Assembly: GCA_002551355.1 (NCBI GenBank)
Contig: NTHE01000010.1
Location: 62,001-126,000, forward strand
Length of the DNA: 64,000 bases
Direction: 5' to 3'
Source of the DNA: Streptomyces sp. man185
GTDB taxonomy: Bacteria; Actinomycetota; Actinomycetes; Streptomycetales; Streptomycetaceae
Part shown: piece by piece, positions 39,913-46,724 of the stretch
Numbering within the stretch: the first letter of the stretch is position 1
How the letters are laid out: the number at the start of each line of letters is the position of its first letter
Notes under the pieces: model-generated
Databases searched by the model: none
Told to the model about the DNA's origin: nothing
The model's input: the letters and a program-made list of their open reading frames with translations, nothing else
Position numbers and translations under genes: made by a program

Positions 39913-40902
39913 CTACCAGGCGAAGGCCTCCGGCGAAGGACCCGGACCCGGGAAGATCTCGTCCAGGCCCGTGAGCACGGCCTCCGGGAGGTCCAGCTCA
40001 AGTGCCCTCAGCGCGCTGTCCAGCTGCTCGGCGGTGCGCGGGCCGACGATCGGGCCCGTGATGCCGGGGCGGGTCAGCAGCCAGGCCAGGGCCGCCTCGC
40101 CGGGCTCCAGGCCGTGCTTGTCGAGCAGGTCCTCGTACGCCTGGAGCTGGGCGCGGGTGGCGGGGTCCGCCAGCGCGTCGGCCGCGCGGCCCGAGGCGCG
40201 TCGCCCGCCCTCGGTCGTCTTCTTGATCACGCCGCCCAGCAGGCCGCCGTGCAGCGGCGACCAGGGAATGACCCCGAGGCCGTACTCCTGCGCGGCCGGG
40301 ATGACCTCCATCTCGGCGCGGCGCTCGACGAGGTTGTAGATGCACTGCTCGCTGACCAGGCCGAGTGAACCACGCCGGGCGGCCTGCTCGTTGGCCTGGG
40401 CGATCTTGTAGCCGGAGAAGTTCGAGGAACCGGCGTAGAGGATCTTGCCCTGCTGGACCAGGACGTCGATCGCCTGCCAGATCTCGTCGAAGGGCGTGTT
40501 CCGGTCGACGTGGTGGAACTGGTACAGATCGATGTGGTCGGTCTGGAGGCGCTTGAGCGAGGCGTCGACCGCCCGCCGGATGTTCACGGCGGAGAGCTTG
40601 TCGTGGTTCGGCCAGGCCTCGCTGTCGGCGGCCATGTTCCCGTACATCTTGGTGGCCAGAACCACCTTGTCGCGTCGGCCGCCGCCCTGGGCGAACCAGG
40701 TGCCGAGGATCTCCTCGGTGCGCCCCTTGTTCTCGCCCCAGCCGTAGACGTTGGCCGTGTCGAAGAAGTTCAGGCCCGCGCCGAGCGCGGAGTCCATGAT
40801 CGCGTGGCTGTCCGACTCGTTGGTCTGCGGGCCGAAGTTCATCGTCCCGAGGACGAGTCGGCTGACCTTGAGTCCTGTACGTCCGAGCTGTGTGTACTTC
40901 AT
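39913..40902 (-). CDS. Aldo/keto reductase
   Basis: The 329-residue NADPH-dependent reductase has the AKR signature: FDTANVYGWGENKGRTEEI with the catalytic Asp and Tyr, VVLATKMYGNM with Lys, and YQFHHVDRNTPFDEIW with His. The late segment GITGPIVGPRTAEQLD binds cofactor. It resembles the AKR subgroup of general stress and sugar-type reductases. The ATG at 40902 is chosen because an upstream start at 40944 adds 14 residues beyond the usual MKYTQLGRTGLKVS beginning. Substrate unknown. Confidence 0.92.
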   Translation of the reverse strand: MKYTQLGRTGLKVSRLVLGTMNFGPQTNESDSHAIMDSALGAGLNFFDTANVYGWGENKGRTEEILGTWFAQGGGRRDKVVLATKMYGNMAADSEAWPNHDKLSAVNIRRAVDASLKRLQTDHIDLYQFHHVDRNTPFDEIWQAIDVLVQQGKILYAGSSNFSGYKIAQANEQAARRGSLGLVSEQCIYNLVERRAEMEVIPAAQEYGLGVIPWSPLHGGLLGGVIKKTTEGGRRASGRAADALADPATRAQLQAYEDLLDKHGLEPGEAALAWLLTRPGITGPIVGPRTAEQLDSALRALELDLPEAVLTGLDEIFPGPGPSPEAFAW

Positions 40903-41002
40903 GAACCCCAAGCCAACTCCTTCGAGTCCACTCCAGGCAAGCACACACCCCGTACGCGCCGGGCTTCCGGGAGGCGCGACGCCGCCCGGCGGCCCGCCGG
41001 TC

Positions 41003-41092
41003 TCAGGCGCCGAGGGCGGCCCCCACGGCGACGACGACGAACATCAGCACGAGCACGGCCGCCATGATGCGGTTTCTGGTCTTCGGGTCCAC
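41003..41092 (-). CDS. Very small single-span membrane peptide
   Basis: This 29-residue frame starts with a GTG and reads DPKTRNRI followed by a single membrane segment (AAVLVLMFVVVAVGAALG). It resembles small conserved Streptomyces peptides adjacent to transporter or enzyme genes, recalled rather than searched. The purine run GAAGG lies very close to the GTG, so initiation is doubtful. It could be an artefact of a hydrophobic frame. Confidence 0.4.
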   Translation of the reverse strand: MDPKTRNRIMAAVLVLMFVVVAVGAALGA

Positions 41093-41161
41093 CCTTCGAG
41101 CGTAACCGCACGAGTCACCGGCCCGGCGGCCAGGCCGCCCGGACCGTCAGCGCGGCTCCGC

Positions 41162-41758
41162 TCACCCGCCCAGCGGCCAGGCGCGGACCACGTCGTAGCG
41201 CGGCCGCTCCCCCGGCACCCCGGACACCGGCAGGTCGCTCCGTACGAGAGTCAGCTCCCCGGCCTCCCAGCGCTCCCCCTCGAACCCCGCGAGCGCCGCC
41301 GCGAAGGGCCTCAGATCCGCCTCCCCCCGGCTCCGGGCCAGCGTGAGGTGCGGGGTGTAGCGGCGGTGCTCCTCCATCGGCAGCCCGGCCCTGCGCGCGG
41401 CGGCGTCGGCGCGCTCGGCGAGCAGCCGCAGCGTGTCGAGCCCGCCCGCCGCCCCGGCCCACAGCGCCCGCCCGCCGAAATGCCCCGCGCCGTGCACCCG
41501 GAGCGAAAAGGGCCCGGTGCGGCGCGCGGCCCGCTCCAGGCGTGTCTCCAGCTCCGGCCGTACGTCCTCGGGCACCTCCCCGTAGAACGCCAGCGTGAAG
41601 TGCCAGCCCTCCGGGCCCGTCCAGCGCAGGTCCCGCGCGCCCGGCAGGGTGTGGAGCGGCGCAAGAGCCGTACGGAGCCCGGCGACGGCTCCGGTGGGCG
41701 GCAGGACGGCGGCGAAGAGGCGCTGTGCGGGCGGACGACCGGGATCGCGGCTGCTCAT
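41162..41758 (-). CDS. thpR: RNA 2',3'-cyclic phosphodiesterase (2'-5' RNA ligase family)
   Basis: The 198-residue protein belongs to the 2H phosphoesterase superfamily, marked by two HxTx motifs, HFTLAF and HLTLAR, on either side of a pseudo-symmetric barrel. It would hydrolyse 2',3'-cyclic phosphates at RNA ends or join 2'-5' ends. The start MSSRDPGRPPAQRLFAAV is typical for the family. The ATG at 41758 has no strong ribosome binding site, but upstream residues are unrelated. It is divergent from a decayed Uma2 gene. Confidence 0.9.
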   Translation of the reverse strand: MSSRDPGRPPAQRLFAAVLPPTGAVAGLRTALAPLHTLPGARDLRWTGPEGWHFTLAFYGEVPEDVRPELETRLERAARRTGPFSLRVHGAGHFGGRALWAGAAGGLDTLRLLAERADAAARRAGLPMEEHRRYTPHLTLARSRGEADLRPFAAALAGFEGERWEAGELTLVRSDLPVSGVPGERPRYDVVRAWPLGG

Positions 41759-41784
41759 GCGCGCGAGTCTGGCAGGTGCGGGCT

Positions 41785-42214
41785 CTTCGACATCCTGGAG
41801 CAACTGCGAACCTCCTACGGGCGCCACCAGCTGAAGACCGACGTACGCATCGACCTCCCCGGCCACCTCAACGGCTTCGCCTCCGGCGTCGTCGCCCTGT
41901 CCTCCGACGCCGTCAAGGGCGAGGACGGCCGCTGGCGCTACCAGGACATCGAGTTCTTCGCCGAGGTGATCTCGAAGGCCACCGCCGCCAACGACTACGG
42001 CGTCAAGAAGGCCGTCTACGCCGCCGCCGACGTCCCCGTCCATCTCATCGTCGACCCGTACACGGGGATCTGGCACCTGCACACGCTCCCGAAGGAAGAC
42101 GAGTACCGCAGCGTGCTGAGCCTCGACTTCGGCACCCCGGTCGACCTGGCCTCGACCGTCGTCGGCCTCAGCCTCGCCACCGACGCCTTCCCCCGCGACC
42201 GACCCCGCCCCCCG
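41785..42214 (+). pseudogene. Uma2-family nuclease remnant (5' truncated)
   Basis: The frame LFDILEQLRTSYGRHQLKTD, then GRWRYQDIEFFAEVISKATA and ANDYGVKKAVYAAADVPVHL, matches the second half of Uma2/DUF820 proteins, which resemble PD-(D/E)xK nucleases. The first 70 or so residues and any start codon are missing. The family PDV motif reads ASGVVAL, without its Asp, and the usual stop after FPRD is lost, so the frame runs into the next terminator. Streptomyces usually has many intact Uma2 genes; this copy is broken. Confidence 0.78.
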
Positions 42215-42215
42215 G

Positions 42216-42264
42216 CACGCGAAAGGCGCCCTCCCCCGGAGCGGGGGAGGGCGCCTTTCGCGTG
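42216..42264. terminator. Perfect 22-bp bidirectional terminator
   Basis: Arms at 42216-42237 (beginning CACGCGAAAGGC) and 42243-42264 (ending GCCTTTCGCGTG) pair without mismatch around a GGAGC loop. The hairpin starts two bases after the stop of the leftward MFS gene and also ends the Uma2 remnant. Confidence 0.88.
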
Positions 42265-42266
42265 GC

Positions 42267-43601
42267 TCACGCCGCCGTCGCCAGCTGCTCGCGCGGGACG
42301 AAGCGGACGTGCGGGCGGCCCGGGCGGAGGTCGACCTTCAGGCGGAGGCCGCCGACGCGGGCGAGGGCGAAGCCGACCGCCAGGGCGGCGACCACCGAGA
42401 TGGCGCCGCCGGCCGCGAAGCCGACGCGGGCGCCGTACGTGTCGCTGATCCAGCCGACGATCGGGGCGCCCACCGGCGTACCCCCGGCGAAGACCATCAT
42501 GTACAGGCTCATCACCCGGCCCCGCATCTCCGGGTCGGCGGCCATCTGGACGCTCGTGTTCGCGGTGATGTTCGTCGTCAGGCCGAGCATGCCGATCGGG
42601 ACCAGCAGGATCGAGAAGAGCCAGACCGACGGGGACAGCGAGGCGGCGATCTCCAGCAGCCCGAAGGCCGTGCCCGCCGCCACCAGCATCCGCAGCCGGG
42701 TGGAGCGGCGGCGCGCCGAGAGCAGTGCGCCGGCCAGCGAACCGGCTGCCATCAGGATGTTGAAGAAGGAGTACATGCCCGCGCCGCCGTCGAAGATCTC
42801 GTCGGCGTAGGCGGTCAGCCAGATCGGGAAGTTGAAGCCGAACGTGCCGACGAAGCCGACCAGGACGATCGGCCAGATCAGCTCGGGGCGGCCGCGTACG
42901 TAGCGCAGCCCCTCGCGGAGCTGGCCCTTGGCGCGGGGCACGGTCACCGAGGCGTGCAGCTCGTCTCTCCGCATCATCAGCAGGCCGACGAGCGGGGCCA
43001 GGAAGGACAGGCCGTTGAGCAGGAACGCCCAGCCGCTGCCGACCGTGGTGATCAGGACGCCCGCGACCGCGGGGCCGATGAGGCGGGCGGACTGGAAGTT
43101 CGCCGAGTTCAGGCTGACCGCGTTGCGCAGTTGCGCCGGGCCGACCATCTCGGAGACGAACGACTGGCGGGCCGGGTTGTCGACGACGGTCACCATGCCG
43201 AGCAGGAACGCGACCAGGTAGACATGCCAGACCTCGACGACCCCGGAGAGGGTCAGGACGGCCAGCGCGATGCCGCACAGGCCGAGCATGGCCTGGCTGA
43301 CGAGCAGGATCTGCCGCTTCGGGAGGCGGTCGGCGATGACTCCGCCGTAGAGGCCGAAAAGCAGCATGGGAAGGAACTGGAGGGCCGTGGTGATGCCGAC
43401 GGCCGTCGCGGAACCCGTCAGGCTCAGCACGAGCCAGTCCTGCGTGATGCGGGACATCCAGGTACCGGTGTTGGAGATCACGGCGCCCGTGGCGAACAGG
43501 CGGTAGTTACGGATCTTCAGCGACGAGAAGGTCCCGCCGGTCTTGCTCTCGTGGGTGGAAGTCGGTGCGGGGGCGGAGTCTGCTCCGGATCCCGTACTCA
43601 A
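42267..43601 (-). CDS. MFS exporter (EntS-like)
   Basis: The 444-residue protein has twelve predicted membrane segments with YRLFATGAVISNTGTWMSR, FGLYGGVIADRLPKRQILL and AGMYSFFNILMAAGSLAGAL, typical of MFS_3 exporters related to enterobactin exporter EntS. A drug or siderophore could be the substrate. The TTG start at 43601 is preceded by AGGAGG; other starts are downstream and less supported. A MarR-family gene lies upstream in the same direction (137-base gap), suggesting local ligand-controlled export. Confidence 0.9.
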   Translation of the reverse strand: MSTGSGADSAPAPTSTHESKTGGTFSSLKIRNYRLFATGAVISNTGTWMSRITQDWLVLSLTGSATAVGITTALQFLPMLLFGLYGGVIADRLPKRQILLVSQAMLGLCGIALAVLTLSGVVEVWHVYLVAFLLGMVTVVDNPARQSFVSEMVGPAQLRNAVSLNSANFQSARLIGPAVAGVLITTVGSGWAFLLNGLSFLAPLVGLLMMRRDELHASVTVPRAKGQLREGLRYVRGRPELIWPIVLVGFVGTFGFNFPIWLTAYADEIFDGGAGMYSFFNILMAAGSLAGALLSARRRSTRLRMLVAAGTAFGLLEIAASLSPSVWLFSILLVPIGMLGLTTNITANTSVQMAADPEMRGRVMSLYMMVFAGGTPVGAPIVGWISDTYGARVGFAAGGAISVVAALAVGFALARVGGLRLKVDLRPGRPHVRFVPREQLATAA

Positions 43602-43738
43602 AAGGGTTCGCCTCCTCGGGCGTCTGCGGCGTTCGGTCCGACGAGGACGTGACGACGGGCGCTCCGGCGGCGGCCCGAGGCGGACCGGACGTCATGCGTC
43701 CGGCCCGGCGGCGGGTCACCGTCGGCGCGCCCGTGGGG

Positions 43739-44179
43739 TCACAGGTGGGCGAGCTTCTCCAACACGGGCGCGGCGGCCCGAAGCGTCTCCCACTCGTCCT
43801 CGTCCAGGCCCTCGGCGAGGTGGGCCAGCCAGGCGTTCCGCTTGATGCGGCTCTCCGCGAGCATGGCCTCGGCCTGCTCGGTCTGGCTGACCCTCTTCTG
43901 CCGACGGTCATCGGGGTGCGGTTCCAGCCTGACCAGCCCCTTCGCCTCCAGCAACGCGACGATGCGGGTCATCGACGGAGGCTGCACGTGCTCCTTGCGG
44001 GCCAGCTCACCGGGGGTGGCCGAGCCGCAGCGGGCGAGGGTGGCGAGCACCGACATCTCGGTCGGGCTCAGCGACTCGTCGACCCGCTGGTGCTTCAGTC
44101 GACGGCCCAGCAGCATCACGGCGGAGCGGAGGGAGCTCACGGCGGCGGCACTGTCGCCGTCGTGGATCAGGTCAGGCAT
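43739..44179 (-). CDS. MarR-family regulator
   Basis: The 146-residue protein has the winged-helix MarR fold: LSPTEMSVLATLARCGSATP, recognition region EHVQPPSMTRIVALLEAKGL and wing RLEPHPDDRRQKRV. It probably represses the downstream MFS exporter gene and itself. Two short palindromes lie just upstream of its start (44190-44201 and 44212-44226). The ligand is unknown. Confidence 0.92.
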   Translation of the reverse strand: MPDLIHDGDSAAAVSSLRSAVMLLGRRLKHQRVDESLSPTEMSVLATLARCGSATPGELARKEHVQPPSMTRIVALLEAKGLVRLEPHPDDRRQKRVSQTEQAEAMLAESRIKRNAWLAHLAEGLDEDEWETLRAAAPVLEKLAHL

Positions 44180-44189
44180 GTTCGTTAGC

Positions 44190-44226
44190 GTAACTCATTA
44201 CCCAACCTAAATACCACCTGGTGGTA
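44190..44226. promoter_or_regulatory. Candidate MarR operator pair
   Basis: Two palindromes lie 11-47 bases upstream of the marR start: GTAACTCATTAC (44190-44201; GTAA and TTAC arms) and TACCACCTGGTGGTA (44212-44226, perfect with one central base). They overlap where the leftward promoter must lie. This fits autoregulation by the MarR protein; alternatively they serve the divergent gene at 44314. Confidence 0.5.
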
Positions 44227-44313
44227 CACGCGCGGAAAACTGATCACCCGAACGAGTGAGTTGGAAGCGGAAAGTGACGCAAAGAGCGCTCCGGGGCGGC
44301 GACCCTGCTGGAC

Positions 44314-44553
44314 ATGGGATCGACAGTGCTCAGCCTGCGGATAGACGGTGAGCTGCTCGACCGGCTTCGGCAGCACGCCGCGAAACGCGGAATGAGCGTC
44401 CAGGACTATGTGGTCCGGACGCTCGTCCGCGACGACTTCGACGAACGCTTCAAGGCGGCCGTCGAGGAGACGGAGAAGTTCTACGGCGACGCCGGAGGAA
44501 GCGTTACGCCTCCGATCGTCTCCAGAGGGAGCGTGACGCCACCGATCACGTGA
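44314..44553 (+). CDS. Ribbon-helix-helix (CopG-like) small protein
   Basis: The 79-residue protein begins with an Arc/MetJ/CopG-type pattern (VLSLRIDGELLDRLRQHAAK, RGMSVQDYVVRTLVRDDF). That is a strand and two helices used for DNA binding as a dimer. Its tail has two copies of GSVTPPI. It may act as an antitoxin-like or local repressor, but no toxin partner is seen. The ATG at 44314 lacks a strong ribosome binding site. Its last eight bases overlap the convergent permease gene. Confidence 0.68.
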   Translation: MGSTVLSLRIDGELLDRLRQHAAKRGMSVQDYVVRTLVRDDFDERFKAAVEETEKFYGDAGGSVTPPIVSRGSVTPPIT

Positions 44554-46000
44554 GGCCGAGCGCCGGCATCGCGTAGTAGAAGACGAACACCGCCGACACC
44601 ACGTACATGGCCACCGGCACCTCACGGCCGCGGCCGGCCGCCAGGCGCAGCACGGAGAAGGCGACGAAGCCGATGCCGATGCCGTTGGTGATCGAGTACG
44701 TGAACGGCATCATCACCATCGCGAGGAACGCCGGGACCGCGAGCGTGTAGTCGCTCCAGTCGATGTCCCGCACCGAGCCCGCGATGATCAGGAAGCCGAC
44801 CGCCAGCAGCGCGGGAGTGGCCGCCTGCGACGGGACCATGGTCGCCAGCGGTGTGAGGAACAGCGCCACCGAGAAGAGCAGACCGGTCACCACGCTCGCC
44901 AGTCCGGTGCGGGCGCCCTCACCGACGCCCGCGGTGGACTCCACGAAGCACGTGGTGGCGGAGGAGGAGCTCGCACCGCCCGCGGCGACCGCGACGCCGT
45001 CCACCAGCAGCACCTTGTTGATGCCGGGGAAGTTGCCGTCCCGGTCCATCAGCTTCGCCTCGTCGCCGACGCCCAGGATGGTGCCCATCGCGTCGAAGAA
45101 GCAGGAAAGCAGCACGGTGAAGACGAACAGGACGCCGGTCAGATAGCCGACCTTCTCGAAGCCGCCGAACAGGCTGACCTCGCCGAGCAGCCCGAAGTCC
45201 GGCGCGGAGACCGGGTTGCCCGGCCACGCGGGCGTCGTCAGGCCCCACGCCCCGTCGGGCAGGCCCGCCACCGCGTCGATGATCACGGCCACGACGGTCA
45301 TGGCGACGATCGAGATCAGGATCGCGCCGGGCACCTTGCGCACGATCAGCGCGAGCGTGAGCAGGGCGCCGAGGACGAAGACGAGCACCGGCCAGCCGTC
45401 GAGGTGGCCGTCGCCGCCGAGCTGGAGCGGCACGGTGGTCATGGCTGCGTCCGGGATGCGCGAGACGAAGCCGGAGTCGACCAGGCCGATCAGCAGGATG
45501 AACAGGCCGATGCCGATCGCGATGCCCTTGCGGAGCGACCTCGGCACGGCGTTCATCACGCGTTCCCGCAGCCCGGTGGCGACCAGCAGCATCACCACGA
45601 CGCCCGCGAGGACGACCATGCCCATCGCGTCCGGCCAGCTCATCCGGGGGGCGAGCTGGAGCGCGACGACGGTGTTGACGCCGAGGCCGGCGGCGAGCGC
45701 GATCGGCACATTGCCGATGACGCCCATCAACAGCGTGGAGAAGGCGGCGGAGAGCACGGTGGCGGTGACCAGCTGGCCGTTGTCGAGCTGGTTGCCGTAC
45801 ATGTCCTTCGCGCTGCCCAGGATGATCGGGTTGAGCACGATGATGTACGCCATCGCGAAGAACGTGGCGAACCCGCCGCGGAACTCGCGGGCGACGGTCG
45901 ACCCCCGCTCGGAGATCTTGAAGAACCGGTCCAGGCTGCCCTGGGGCTGTGGAGCCGAGGGGGGCGGGGAGTCGACCGGAGCGGTGGCCGAGGGGGGCAT
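44546..46000 (-). CDS. NCS2-type purine permease (AzgA-like)
   Basis: The 484-residue integral membrane protein has about twelve membrane segments and the AzgA (adenine/guanine/hypoxanthine) motifs FFAMAYIIVLNPIIL, AAGLGVNTVVALQL and the late SSSATTCFVESTAGVGEGAR. It should import a purine base by proton symport. The ATG at 46000 is chosen because the upstream 29 residues from 46087 do not fit the family. A palindrome at 46063-46076 may regulate it. The neighbour across the AT-richer leader is a DUF2530 gene. Confidence 0.9.
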   Translation of the reverse strand: MPPSATAPVDSPPPSAPQPQGSLDRFFKISERGSTVAREFRGGFATFFAMAYIIVLNPIILGSAKDMYGNQLDNGQLVTATVLSAAFSTLLMGVIGNVPIALAAGLGVNTVVALQLAPRMSWPDAMGMVVLAGVVVMLLVATGLRERVMNAVPRSLRKGIAIGIGLFILLIGLVDSGFVSRIPDAAMTTVPLQLGGDGHLDGWPVLVFVLGALLTLALIVRKVPGAILISIVAMTVVAVIIDAVAGLPDGAWGLTTPAWPGNPVSAPDFGLLGEVSLFGGFEKVGYLTGVLFVFTVLLSCFFDAMGTILGVGDEAKLMDRDGNFPGINKVLLVDGVAVAAGGASSSSATTCFVESTAGVGEGARTGLASVVTGLLFSVALFLTPLATMVPSQAATPALLAVGFLIIAGSVRDIDWSDYTLAVPAFLAMVMMPFTYSITNGIGIGFVAFSVLRLAAGRGREVPVAMYVVSAVFVFYYAMPALGLT

Positions 46001-46062
46001 GGATGACCTCAGTCGTACGTAGAGGGGGTGGGTGCGATGAGCGAAAGGTGATCGAAATTGGA

Positions 46063-46076
46063 TGTTCAGACGAACA
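46063..46076. promoter_or_regulatory. Candidate operator in AT-richer leader of the purine permease
   Basis: TGTTCAGACGAACA has five-base inverted arms (TGTTC/GAACA) with a four-base spacer, located 63-76 bases upstream of the permease ATG. The surrounding 46040-46130 is much more AT-rich than the rest of the window. The sequence does not match known purine riboswitch conserved elements that I could recognise. Confidence 0.4.
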
Positions 46077-46210
46077 AATCGAGCCAACCCAAAGCAGATT
46101 CAGTATGAATACATCAAGCGAAGATCGCTATCTCCGCGCGTAGACCCGCGTGGCTCCCGGGGTCGTCCGGCCCGTACGCCCCTGATCGGGTGGCCCCATA
46201 CACTGAACGC

Positions 46211-46546
46211 ATGGAGAAGTGGACACCGAAGCACGAGGCGCCCGAACCCCTGGAGGGCCCCGTCGTCGCCACCGTCGTCGGCGGCACGGTCCTCTGGTTC
46301 GTCCTCTTCCTCGCCCAGCTCCCCTTCTACGGCTGGTTCGCCGACCGCGGCCACACCTGGTGGGTGTGGACCCCGCTGGCCGGCGCCGGACTCGGCCTGA
46401 TCGGGATCTGGTACGTCCGCGGGCGCGACGCCGCCCTCAAGCGCCACGCGGCCCGGGCCGAGGTCAAGGACGCCGCCGGGGCCGAGGCGGCGGACAGGGC
46501 GCTGGGCGGCGGAGCCCGGGCCGGCCGCGCGGACCGGACCGCCTGA
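46211..46546 (+). CDS. DUF2530 membrane protein
   Basis: The 111-residue protein has two membrane segments (about residues 18-40 and 50-68) and the DUF2530 pattern EPLEGPVVATVVGGTVLWFV, DRGHTWWVWTPLAGAGLGL. An Ala/Arg-rich tail of about 40 residues follows. The function is not known. It is divergent from the purine permease. The start is the ATG at 46211; an earlier ATG frame to 46190 adds seven residues. Confidence 0.85.
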   Translation: MEKWTPKHEAPEPLEGPVVATVVGGTVLWFVLFLAQLPFYGWFADRGHTWWVWTPLAGAGLGLIGIWYVRGRDAALKRHAARAEVKDAAGAEAADRALGGGARAGRADRTA

Positions 46547-46724
46547 CGGCGGCTCCCCCGCGGTCTCCGCAGGACGCTTCCGTACGACCGCCTGACGGCG
46601 ACTTTCCGAGAGACCTCCGTACGACGGACTTCCGTACGACCTCGGGACCGACTTCGTCCACCCCTGGTCGGATCTTCGACCCTCCGGTGGGTGATTCGCC
46701 GCGCACGCCCGTACCGTCGGAACC
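46547..46724. other. Intergenic region with short direct repeats
   Basis: The 178-base gap before the ATPase gene has three copies of CCGTACGAC within about 70 bases (about 46579-46641). It has no convincing gene. It may contain the ATPase promoter. Confidence 0.45.

Noticed and set aside
46001..46140. A purine riboswitch before the NCS2 permease
   Set aside because: I could not find the conserved three-way junction sequences; only an AT-rich stretch and a small palindrome are seen.
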